Source: Acidobacteriaceae bacterium (lineage in GTDB: Bacteria > Acidobacteriota > Terriglobia > Terriglobales > Acidobacteriaceae). Taken from it: a stretch of 38,140 nucleotides of DNA. Made by a program: the position numbers and the translations under genes. The notes beneath the pieces are model-generated. The model had not been told where the DNA came from and did no database searches. It saw only the letters and a list, made by a program, of their open reading frames with translations. How positions within the stretch are numbered: the first letter of the stretch is position 1; each line of letters begins with the position of its first letter. The stretch is taken from assembly GCA_030041955.1 (NCBI GenBank), contig JASIAO010000067.1:1-38140 (forward strand). The letters are read 5' to 3'. Below, in pieces: positions 9,899-23,136 of the stretch.

Positions 9899-10375
9899 TC
9901 AGGCGTGCGCGGACTGCTGCGTCTGTATCGTCTCGACGGTTGCCGAGGCCGGCGGCTCTTTGTAGAGCGCGGCTCCGACGATGGTGGCCACAACGATCTC
10001 CACCAGGAAGCCGGCCGTCGTGTACAGCGCGAGGTGCCGCGAGAAGAGGTGCGGGATGACCATGAAGCAGAGATTGGGCAACAGCCCGGCCAGCGCCCAC
10101 ACCGCCAACCCCGCGCAGATCGCGGTCTTTACGCCCTTGCCATAACGGGGACGAATGGCGGCATAGAGCCAGATGGCGATTAGCCCCATGGCGATGCCGA
10201 CCAGCTCGTAGCCAATCATTTCGCTCGTCGACATCCCGGGATGGCCGAGCGCCCGCATGCCGGCGAACCAGCGCGGCGCGAGAATGACCCCGTCGACCAG
10301 GAATCCCAGCACATCGGCAACGATTCCAGCGACGATACCACCGAGGATCACTCGGCTCCAGTTGATCTTGCCCAT
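9899..10375 (-). CDS. Conserved hypothetical membrane protein (paralog of 7564..8040)
   Basis: Likely start MGKINWSRVILGG at 10375 with GGAGG upstream; end-to-end similarity to the other copy. Confidence 0.8.
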   Translation of the reverse strand: MGKINWSRVILGGIVAGIVADVLGFLVDGVILAPRWFAGMRALGHPGMSTSEMIGYELVGIAMGLIAIWLYAAIRPRYGKGVKTAICAGLAVWALAGLLPNLCFMVIPHLFSRHLALYTTAGFLVEIVVATIVGAALYKEPPASATVETIQTQQSAHA

Positions 10376-10488
10376 ATTGCCTCCTCTGGAAACGGACGGG
10401 AGTATACGCCCGGTGAGATCGAGAGGCAATCAAAATGGAGAACCGGGGCACAGTTCCGGGGCGAGGACCTCGGAAATATCCGGGTCCG

Positions 10489-10719
10489 TCAGCAGCCGTA
10501 GCTGCGGGGCTCTTCCTCAATCCAGGGATGGCTTTGCATGGGGACGAAGGTGCGCTGGAAAAAGGCGTCGTCGACGACGTAGCACTCCCCGTCCTCGTCG
10601 CGGACGACCCACTGGCCGGGTTTCACGTTGACGAATCCGAGATCGGTAGCGACGGTCGCAGGCTCGGTGGCTTTCGTGGCGTCGACCAACAGGGGCCGGC
10701 ATGTACGAAATGCGCTCAT
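10489..10719 (-). CDS. Small conserved hypothetical protein (76 aa)
   Basis: MSAFRTCRPLLVDATKATEPATVATDLGFVNVKPGQWVVRDEDGECYVVDDAFFQRTFVPM; GGAGGAACC upstream of the start. Confidence 0.65.
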   Translation of the reverse strand: MSAFRTCRPLLVDATKATEPATVATDLGFVNVKPGQWVVRDEDGECYVVDDAFFQRTFVPMQSHPWIEEEPRSYGC

Positions 10720-10906
10720 GGTTCCTCCGCCGGCAACGGGGCCGGCACGTCTTATTGAATCGCCGGGAGCATAAAAATCCGCCAGGGGAGATGTAAAGGC
10801 TTTGCGGGATGTGACGCTTGGATTCCGAGTGGGCGATGGAATCGGAAGCAGTTGCGAATAGCAGCAATGGGCGAAGACAAAACGAAAATCGGCGTAGAAT
10901 CGGAGG

Positions 10907-15379
<4,473 letters not shown>

Positions 15380-15599
15380 GCCGGCGTCCACATCCGGGCA
15401 GCGGCCGCTCGTGGAGGGCGAGGATTTCTATCGCGAGGGGCCGTACGTGGTATTCACTGAGGCGTATCACCGGCGCCGGGGGTATTGTTGCGGATCAGGG
15501 TGCCGGCACTGTCCGTGGAGAAGCAGCGAAAAAACGGCCAGCGGTGAGACGGCCGGCGACGCGGCAAGGTAGCAGGTTGGTGAGTTAGCGGAGGTGCGC

Positions 15600-15635
15600 G
15601 TTCCCACTTCTGCCAAAGCGGGCAGAAGTGGGAAC
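15600..15635. repeat. REP-like perfect hairpin, 15-bp arms
   Basis: GTTCCCACTTCTGCC - AAAGCG - GGCAGAAGTGGGAAC; shares 13 nt of its arm with the element at 22106-22140. Confidence 0.75.
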
Positions 15636-15658
15636 CCCGATGAAGAAGGACCTGCGTG

Positions 15659-17404
15659 TTACTCCACTTTGCCGATGTACACGCCGTAGGGGCCGAGGGC
15701 GATGTGGCGCAGGGTGTGAGTGTCGGCTTCGCCGGGGGATTTCATCAGCGTCTTCACGCGATCGCCGGAGATGCCCTGCGCGCTCAGATCGAAGCTGACG
15801 GTCTGTGGCTGGGCGGTGAAGTTGCAGGCGACGACCACCGCTTCTCCACCGGGCGATTTGCGCAGCCAGGAGAGAACGTTGTTGTCAGTCGTGTTCAGCA
15901 TGATCTCCTCGCCGGAATGGAGTGCGGGATCGGACTTTTTGAGCGCGATGATCTGCTCGTACCACCGCAGGATGGAGTCAGGATCGCGCTCTTCCGCAGC
16001 GACATTGACAGTTTTGTAGCTGGGTGGGATGGGCAGCCAGGTTTTCGCGGCGGCTGAAAAGCCGGCGTCGATGCCCGAATCCCACTGCATGGGCGTGCGC
16101 TCGCCGTCGCGTCCCTTTTCCTTGGGCCAGCCGGTAATGCCGATGGGGTCGCGGACATCCTCTTTGCGCGTCGGCACGGTGGTGACCATGCCGATCTCGT
16201 CGCCGTAGTACATCATGGCGGTGTCGCGCGAGGCGAAGAGGACGGCAGCGAGCATGCGGCCGAGATCGATGCGGTGATCGTCGGTGACGAACCGATCCCA
16301 GCGGTGATTGTCGTGGTTGTCGAAGACGAAGAGCGGCTGGTCGCCGTTGATTTCGGTTTCAGCCTCGTTGATGCGAGCACGGAAGAGCGGGACGTCGAGC
16401 TTGCCAATGAAGCCCACTTCCATGTCCATCGGCAGCTCCAGCTCGTCGTTGTGGGCGCCGTACATGCGGCGCAGATCGCTCACCGAATCCAGATACGTTT
16501 CGCCGATGAGAATGACTTTGCGGCTGGTGGTCTCGTCGGCGACCTGGCGCAACTCGCGGAGAACGTCGTGTACTTCAGGAAGGTTATCGGTGTAGGTCGA
16601 CTCGACTTCCTTGTCGCCCCACGCATCGAGCAGAGGCTTACCGTCGGGGCCGAGGATGTAGGGCTCGTCCCGGTCCTGAGGATCCTCAAACAGCGCGGTG
16701 ATCGCGTCGAGACGGAAGCCGGCGACACCGTGCCTGATCCAGAAGCGCTCCACGTCGTACATGGCCTTGCGCACCTGGGGGTTGTTCCAGTTCAGGTCGG
16801 GCTGCTGAATGTAGAAACGGTGGTAGTAGTACTGCTGGCGCGCGGGATCCCATTGCCAGGCGGAGCGGCCGAAGACGGAGAGCCAGTTGTTGGGCGGTTC
16901 GCGATGGCCGTTCACGTATTTGGGATCGCGCCACATGTACCAGTCGGCTTTGGGATTCGTGCGCGAGCTCGCGGACTCCTTAAACCACGGGTGCTGATCG
17001 GACGTGTGGTTGAGGACGAGGTCCATGATGATGCCGATGTTGCGCTTGCGGGCTTCGGCCACGAGGCGGTCGAAGTCGGCCAGGGTCCCGTACTGCGGGT
17101 CGATGGAGTAGTAATCGGAGATGTCGTAGCCGAAGTCGACCTGGGGCGACGGATAAATCGGCGTAAGCCAGATGGCATTGATGCCGAGGCGCTGGAGATA
17201 GTCGAGGCGGGAGGTGATGCCGTTGAGGTCGCCGATGCCGTCGCCGTTCGAGTCCTGGAAGCTGCGCGGATAGATTTCGTAGATGACGGCGTTCTTCCAC
17301 CAGTTGGGATTCTGCTGAACGGCGGAGGTGGATTGCGCGCGGAGGCCGGCGGCGAGCGCCAGCGCGAAGAAGACACACGAAAGGCGGCGAACTGCTGGAT
17401 GCAT
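15659..17404 (-). CDS. Exported GH13 alpha-glucosidase/oligo-1,6-glucosidase-like enzyme
   Basis: Start MHPAVRRLSCVFFALALAAGLRAQ; VIYEIYPRSFQDSNGDGIGDLNGI, VAGFRLDAI, FDNHDNHR. Confidence 0.93.
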   Translation of the reverse strand: MHPAVRRLSCVFFALALAAGLRAQSTSAVQQNPNWWKNAVIYEIYPRSFQDSNGDGIGDLNGITSRLDYLQRLGINAIWLTPIYPSPQVDFGYDISDYYSIDPQYGTLADFDRLVAEARKRNIGIIMDLVLNHTSDQHPWFKESASSRTNPKADWYMWRDPKYVNGHREPPNNWLSVFGRSAWQWDPARQQYYYHRFYIQQPDLNWNNPQVRKAMYDVERFWIRHGVAGFRLDAITALFEDPQDRDEPYILGPDGKPLLDAWGDKEVESTYTDNLPEVHDVLRELRQVADETTSRKVILIGETYLDSVSDLRRMYGAHNDELELPMDMEVGFIGKLDVPLFRARINEAETEINGDQPLFVFDNHDNHRWDRFVTDDHRIDLGRMLAAVLFASRDTAMMYYGDEIGMVTTVPTRKEDVRDPIGITGWPKEKGRDGERTPMQWDSGIDAGFSAAAKTWLPIPPSYKTVNVAAEERDPDSILRWYEQIIALKKSDPALHSGEEIMLNTTDNNVLSWLRKSPGGEAVVVACNFTAQPQTVSFDLSAQGISGDRVKTLMKSPGEADTHTLRHIALGPYGVYIGKVE

Positions 17405-17671
17405 GTTGTCCTGCTCCCAAAGAAATGGTGGTGCGGCAATCCGCTCTGGTGTGGCGGCGTAATTGTGAACCAAGGAACGAAACTACCACAGAAGCCGCGG
17501 CACCGGGGCGAGATGTGGCGGCCGGGCGCACAGCCTGCGGAAAAACCGGGTGGTGCCAGTTCGATCTGCTTCACCCAGCCGGACACTTTGTCCACCGGTT
17601 TCCGCCTGCCGGCTCACGCGAAGCCCGGATCGTTGCGTTTCCCTGGAGTGAAAAGTTGCCCTCAAAATCAA

Positions 17672-17699
17672 AAGGCCGTCCGCAAACGCGAACGGCCTT
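17672..17699 (-). terminator. Intrinsic terminator downstream of the desaturase gene
   Basis: AAGGCCGT ... ACGGCCTT; minus strand continues TTTTG. Confidence 0.7.
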
Positions 17700-17719
17700 C
17701 CTTCAAACCCTGAAGAGGT

Positions 17720-18685
17720 CTACGCCCCAGCCGGCCGCGGATTCTGCGGATCGAACTTCGCCGTCTTGATCTCTCGCGCCAGGCCCACTTTCTTGAGCAG
17801 CCAGATCCCCCAGTAATTCGGATCCAACTCATACCACTTGAGGCCATGCCGAGCCGACACCGGATGCGCATGGTGATTGTTGTGCCATCCCTCGCCGCCC
17901 GTAATCAGCGCCACCCACCAGTTGTTCCTGGAGTCGTCCCGCGTCTGGAACCGCCGCGATCCCCACATGTGCGTCGCCGAATTCACCAGCCACGTCGCGT
18001 GCAGCCCCAGCGTCGTCCGCAGGAAGATACCCCACAGCACGCACGGCCATCCGCCAATCGCGTACAGAATCCCGCCCACCACCACCATCGGAACCCAGTG
18101 GTATTTGCTCAGCCATACATAAAAGCGGTCCCGCATCAGGTCCGGCACATACCGCGCCAGCGCATCCGTCTCCCCGCTCAGCGCGTCGCCAATCAGGATC
18201 CAGCCCGCGTGCGCCCACCATCCGCCCTCATGCGGGGTATGCGGATCGCCCTCGTGGTCCGACAGCTGATGATGCACCCGGTGCAGCGATACCCAGAAAA
18301 TCGGCCCGCCTTCCATCGCCAGCGTCCCGCACACCGCCAGCGCGTACTCCAGCCACTTCGGCACGCGATACCCGCGGTGCGTCAGCAGCCGGTGGTAGCT
18401 CATCCCGATGCCCACGTTGGTCGCCAGCACCCACAGTACCAGCGCGCAGATCAGCGCCTTCCACGTAAAGAAGAACAGCGCCGCAATCGCGCCCGCGTGA
18501 AACACGACCATAAACACCGTCGTGATCCAGTTCACGCCGCTCTGCGACTTGCGCCCCAGCTTTGGCATAGGGTGCGTGTCGGCTTTCGGCGTAGAAATAA
18601 GGGTCGGGCGAACCGCCGCGGAGGCCGAGACATCGACACCTTCCACGAACACGGGGGGCACTGCAGTTTCCAAATTCATAGGCAT
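17720..18685 (-). CDS. Acyl-CoA (delta-9) fatty acid desaturase
   Basis: Three histidine boxes: HRLLTH, HRVHH, HNNHH, in a membrane protein. Confidence 0.92.
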   Translation of the reverse strand: MPMNLETAVPPVFVEGVDVSASAAVRPTLISTPKADTHPMPKLGRKSQSGVNWITTVFMVVFHAGAIAALFFFTWKALICALVLWVLATNVGIGMSYHRLLTHRGYRVPKWLEYALAVCGTLAMEGGPIFWVSLHRVHHQLSDHEGDPHTPHEGGWWAHAGWILIGDALSGETDALARYVPDLMRDRFYVWLSKYHWVPMVVVGGILYAIGGWPCVLWGIFLRTTLGLHATWLVNSATHMWGSRRFQTRDDSRNNWWVALITGGEGWHNNHHAHPVSARHGLKWYELDPNYWGIWLLKKVGLAREIKTAKFDPQNPRPAGA

Positions 18686-18869
18686 GAAAAAGTCGTCTTC
18701 CGGGGGGATTTTCGAGACCTTGGCCCGCGCAAACCTGCGACGCCTCTTTTCACCCTACCAGCCGCACCCCCGCCCAGGCTGTAACACTTTTGTAAGCCGC
18801 CCGGATCCCGGGGTGCCCCATCCTCGCCGCGCGCTTCTGGTGCGACAGAGTGGGCAACCGACGAGGTCG

Positions 18870-19133
18870 CTACCGAATCGTCTCCACCAGCCGATACCGA
18901 TCCAGCGTGATCTCCGCGCGAATCGCCGCGACCTCGCGGGGGTACCGAAGCCGCGCGAATGCGACCCACGCGCTGCGATAGGCCTCCCACGCTTTCTCCG
19001 CACTGGCAGGACCGTCGGCCGTCACGGCCCCGTCCTCGACATCCGCCCTGGTCTGCGTTCGCAACTGCTCCAGCGTCTTCGCGTATTCGCCATCCAACAA
19101 CCCCAGCTCCCAGGCGTATCCTGAACTTCGCAC
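18870..19133 (-). pseudogene. LprI/DUF1311-like domain fragment lacking a recognisable N-terminus
   Basis: LDGEYAKTLEQLRTQTR...SAEKAWEAYRSAWVAFARLRYPREVAAIRAEITLDRYRLVETI resembles lysozyme-inhibitor LprI-like C-termini; reading upstream in frame reaches a stop at 19158-19160 with no signal peptide. Confidence 0.35.
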
Positions 19134-19197
19134 CCGGGCCCCGCACCGCCCCGTCGTTTACGAATCTGTAACCCCCACGGGAGACCATAATCCTGCG

Positions 19198-22086
19198 ATG
19201 ATTCCCCGCTCTCTGCGCGCCTTCTGTTCTTCGCTCTTCCTGCTCGCCGCCGTCGCCGCCGCCCAAAGTTCGCATCCGCCCATCCACCTGCCTTCCAGCA
19301 AAGAAATCCTCGGTCCCGTCCCCGGCTCCCCGCAGCAGATGAACAGCCTGCCCATGACCGCCGCCTGGTCTCCCGGCCATCGCTATCTCGCCTTCGTCAA
19401 CGCCGGCTTCGGCACCGTCGAGTCCGACTACGAGCAGTCCATCGCCATCCTCGACACTTCCACCGGCAAGCTCACCGATTTCCCCGATCCCCGCACCGCC
19501 ATCATTACCCCGCAGACGATGTACTCCGGCATCGCCTTCTCCTCCGATGGCTCGCGTCTCTACGTCAGCTTCGACTCGCTCAGCGCCCCCAGCGGCGGCC
19601 AGCCTGACCAGACCGGCAACGCCATCGTCGTCTACCGCTTCACGCCCGCCTCCGGTGACGCCGCGCCCACACTCACCCCCGACTCCGTCCTCCCCGTTCC
19701 TCTGCGTGCTCTCGAAGGCGACCAGATCCAGCACCACGGCGAATACCAAACGCCCGAAACCGACGCCATCCCAGCGCCTGCCGGGCTCGCCGTCGTCCAT
19801 ACCGCGAACGGCCCCGACAAAATTCTCGTCGCCGACGAATACTCCGACGACGCCGTCCTCCTCGACTCCTCCACCGGCAGGCTCCTCACTCGTTTCGATC
19901 TTTCCAGCGGCCCCATCATCCCCAGCACCTACCCCATCGCCGCCGTCGCTGCGCCCGATGGCCGCCGCGCCTGGGTCTCTCTCTGGAACGGCTCCGCCGT
20001 CGCCCAACTCGATCTCCGTTCCGGCCGTGTCCTCCAGCGCCTCAGGCTCATGCCACCCGCGCACAAAGTGGATCCCAGTTCCCACCCCGTCGCCATGACC
20101 CTTTCGCCCGACGGCCGCCGCCTCTACGTCGCCCTCGCCAATCGCGACACCGTTGCCGCCATCGATGTCGGGCGCCGCCGCATGCATCTCGCCGCGCTCT
20201 ATGACACCCGCCTGCCCGGCCAGACTCTGTTCGGCGCCATGCCCGACGCCGTCGCTGTCTCACCCGACGGCGCCACGCTCTTCGTCGCCAACTCCGGCTC
20301 TGACGCCGTCGCTCTCTTAGATCTGCGCGCACCCGCTACCGTCCACGATTCCCCGCGTCACATCGGATTCATCCCCACCGAGTGGTATCCCACCGCCCTC
20401 GCCGTCGACGCTACGCACCTCTACGTCGCTACCGCCAAAGGCAAAGGCACCGGCCCCAATGATTTCGCCCAGGCCCCGGCCGCGAACCCCTCGCCGCACC
20501 AGGATAACCGCCTCGTCGGCCGCAAGAGCACCTACATCCCCTCGCTGCTCCACGGCTCGTTGGCCACCATTGACATCGCCCAGGCCCGCGCCAATCTCGA
20601 CGACCTCACCCGCCAGGTGGTCGAGAGCAACATGATGCACGCCGCTCAGCAGACCGTCGCCTTCCGGAACGGTGGCGATCCCATCAAACACGTCATCTAC
20701 ATCATCAAAGAGAACCGCACTTACGATCAGATCCTCGGCGACCTCGGCGTGGGTGACGGCGACGCCGCCCTCACCATGTACGGCAAGAACATCACTCCCA
20801 ACCTCCACGCTCTCGCCCGCCAGTTCGGCGTCCTCGACAACTTCTACGACTCCGGCGAAGTTTCCGGCGACGGCCACGTCTGGTCCACCGCCGCCATCAC
20901 CAGCGATTACACCGAGCGTACCTGGCAGGTCGGCTATCGCGGCCGCGAGCGCGTTTACGACTTCGAAGGCGTCGTGGAAGGCGGCTACCCACTCCTCGAG
21001 CACATCCCCGACATCGACACCCCCGATTCCGGCTACATCTGGACCGACCTCGCCCGCCACCACATCTCCTACTACCACTTCGGCGAGTTCATCTCCTCCG
21101 AGTTCTGCGACGAAGCCGGAACCGTGCGCAAAGCCCAGCTCCCCGAACAGGCCGGGACCCCTGAAGGCCACCATCCCTGTCCGCATCCATTCATCCGCAG
21201 GGGCGATCCCATCCCCGCCAACTATGGCGGCGGCATCAGCCAATACCCCTGGAACATTCCCTATATCTATAAGGACATCGCCACCATGCCCGAGTTAGTC
21301 GGCCACTTCGATCCCGAGGGCGCCGACTTCGAGCTCAGCTTCCCCGATCAGTTCCGCGCCAGCGAGTTCATCACCCACTTCAATCAGTGGGTTGCCGACC
21401 TCAAACAAGGCCATGACACCATGCCCGCCTTCGTCATGCTGCGCCTGCCCAACGATCACACCGCCGGCACGCGCCCAGGCAGCCCCACTCCGCGCGCTTC
21501 CGTCGCCGATAACGATCTCGCCGTCGGCCGCGTCGTCGACGCCGTCTCCCACTCGCCCTTCTGGGATTCAACCGCCTTCGTCATCCTCGAAGATGACGCC
21601 CAGGACGGCGCCGATCACGTCGACGCCCACCGCTCCATCTGCCTGGTCGTCAGCAAATACGCACCCCGCCGCCCCGGGTCCCCGGCGAGCTCCCCCGACG
21701 GGGGTGGTAACCCCACGCCCTTCGTGGATCACAATTTCTACACCACGGTCAGCGCCGTGCATACCATCCTCACCCTCCTCGGCGCGCCGCCCATGAACAA
21801 CAACGACGCCTTCGCCCCGCTCATGTCCCCCGAGTTCTCCGGAGCCGGCGACCAGCCGCCCTATACCGCCGATTACCGCAATCGCGACAACGGTCTCATC
21901 TACACCGCCAACTCGCCCCGGGCCGTTGGCGCCAAACAATCCGCGAAAATGGACTTCTCCCACGAGGACCGCGCTCCCGTCCGCACTCTGAACATCATCC
22001 TCTGGAAGGACGCGATGGGGAACAAACCCGTCCCCCCGCAGCTCCTCCATGAGAAAAACATCAACGGCGACGACGACGGCGATTAG
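19198..22086 (+). CDS. Exported YVTN beta-propeller / phosphoesterase-family fusion protein
   Basis: Signal peptide; repeated SPDGRRLYVALANRDTVAAID / SPDGATLFVANSGSDAVALLD units; HVIYIIKENRTYDQILGDLG phosphoesterase motif. Confidence 0.9.
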   Translation: MIPRSLRAFCSSLFLLAAVAAAQSSHPPIHLPSSKEILGPVPGSPQQMNSLPMTAAWSPGHRYLAFVNAGFGTVESDYEQSIAILDTSTGKLTDFPDPRTAIITPQTMYSGIAFSSDGSRLYVSFDSLSAPSGGQPDQTGNAIVVYRFTPASGDAAPTLTPDSVLPVPLRALEGDQIQHHGEYQTPETDAIPAPAGLAVVHTANGPDKILVADEYSDDAVLLDSSTGRLLTRFDLSSGPIIPSTYPIAAVAAPDGRRAWVSLWNGSAVAQLDLRSGRVLQRLRLMPPAHKVDPSSHPVAMTLSPDGRRLYVALANRDTVAAIDVGRRRMHLAALYDTRLPGQTLFGAMPDAVAVSPDGATLFVANSGSDAVALLDLRAPATVHDSPRHIGFIPTEWYPTALAVDATHLYVATAKGKGTGPNDFAQAPAANPSPHQDNRLVGRKSTYIPSLLHGSLATIDIAQARANLDDLTRQVVESNMMHAAQQTVAFRNGGDPIKHVIYIIKENRTYDQILGDLGVGDGDAALTMYGKNITPNLHALARQFGVLDNFYDSGEVSGDGHVWSTAAITSDYTERTWQVGYRGRERVYDFEGVVEGGYPLLEHIPDIDTPDSGYIWTDLARHHISYYHFGEFISSEFCDEAGTVRKAQLPEQAGTPEGHHPCPHPFIRRGDPIPANYGGGISQYPWNIPYIYKDIATMPELVGHFDPEGADFELSFPDQFRASEFITHFNQWVADLKQGHDTMPAFVMLRLPNDHTAGTRPGSPTPRASVADNDLAVGRVVDAVSHSPFWDSTAFVILEDDAQDGADHVDAHRSICLVVSKYAPRRPGSPASSPDGGGNPTPFVDHNFYTTVSAVHTILTLLGAPPMNNNDAFAPLMSPEFSGAGDQPPYTADYRNRDNGLIYTANSPRAVGAKQSAKMDFSHEDRAPVRTLNIILWKDAMGNKPVPPQLLHEKNINGDDDGD

Positions 22087-22105
22087 ACACAGGCGAGATT
22101 CGAGT

Positions 22106-22140
22106 GTCCCACTTCTGCCTCATGTTGGCAGAAATGAGAC
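22106..22140. repeat. REP-like hairpin, imperfect 14-nt arms
   Basis: GTCCCACTTCTGCC - TCATGTT - GGCAGAAATGAGAC; left arm shares TCCCACTTCTGCC with 15600-15614. Confidence 0.6.
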
Positions 22141-22177
22141 GGTACGATTCCTGCCTGATTCCACTTTTCTTGTGTGA

Positions 22178-22220
22178 ACCGGGAGATAGCTAACAGCTTA
22201 GACCGGGCAGATAGGTAACA
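22178..22220. repeat. Imperfect direct repeat, possible transposon-end remnant
   Basis: ACCGGGAGATAGCTAACA (22178-22195) and ACCGGGCAGATAGGTAACA (22202-22220). Confidence 0.4.
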
Positions 22221-22414
22221 CGTTTTCGCCGGTGTTATTGTTTCGCCAGACGGATTGGCCGGCCGCCGTAGCCCGGCGACCGCCCCTGGGCGGCGCGCCG
22301 GTTTCAACCCGCGCGCCTTGCATTCGGATTAGAGCGCGGCTTCAGTCGCTGAGGCCCACTCCACCCCAAATCACCAAATTTTCACTTCCCAGCCGCACCC
22401 GAACTGTGCTCCAA

Positions 22415-22430
22415 TGTCCGGTACCGGACA
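22415..22430. promoter_or_regulatory. Perfect 16-bp palindrome, putative repressor operator
   Basis: TGTCCGGTACCGGACA equals its own reverse complement; lies upstream of the small membrane ORF at 22561. Confidence 0.45.
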
Positions 22431-22560
22431 AAACCAGGATCCCGCAGGGCTCAGGTCCCCGCGACCGCCACAGCGCGGTAGCCCTCGACCCATCGAAAAA
22501 CAAACCGGCGTTTCTGGATTTTGCCGCAGGCTGTCCCCCGGCCGGAACGAGGGGATTCCC

Positions 22561-22800
22561 ATGAGAACGACCGGTTGGCTTTGCATCCTGGCAGCCGCGC
22601 TGCTTTTCCTGGCAGCCTTGAACACCGTTTATACCTGGAACTTCTCCGCCGAAACGATGACTCTCCACGCCCAAACACCTCAGCAGCTTCCATGGCAGGT
22701 AGAAGCTGGCATTGAGGTCCTCTCCGGCGTGGCCTTCCTGCTCCCCGGCATCGGCATGCTCACCCCCTTCGGCCCCCGTCGCCATCGCAGCGGCAGCTAG
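22561..22800 (+). CDS. Small membrane protein (79 aa)
   Basis: MRTTGWLCILAAALLFLAALNTVYTWNF...EVLSGVAFLLPGIGML; two hydrophobic helices. Confidence 0.6.
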   Translation: MRTTGWLCILAAALLFLAALNTVYTWNFSAETMTLHAQTPQQLPWQVEAGIEVLSGVAFLLPGIGMLTPFGPRRHRSGS

Positions 22801-23136
22801 GCCCCCCGCCCGATCCGCCGCGCCGCTTATCATCGAATCCATGCGCTACCGGCTGGTCCTCGCTTTCTCCGCGCTGCTTTTTCTCCTTCCTGCTGCCGCT
22901 CCGGCCCCCGCTACCCACGCCCGTCGTCGATACCATCCGCGTCGACCCCTGCTACGGCACCCCCCTCAACGCCCAGGGCGAACCCATCCCATCCCCTCAC
23001 CTCCCGCCCCGGCCTCATCTCCGCCCGACTCGCACTGAGCCGTCGCGGCGCAATATATCGATGGCAACGCCTGAACCCCTGAGGGTTCCGCAACGTAACG
23101 ATCACGGTTACAAAATCGTCGCAGGGAGCACCGCTC

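Noticed and set aside
16274-17713. 479-aa plus-strand ORF opposite GH13
   Set aside because: Val/Asp/Gly-rich antisense of a clear GH13 CDS.
18676-20187. 503-aa minus-strand ORF opposite the YVTN/phosphoesterase gene
   Set aside because: Gly/Asp-rich shadow ORF covering intergenic DNA and the start of a real gene.
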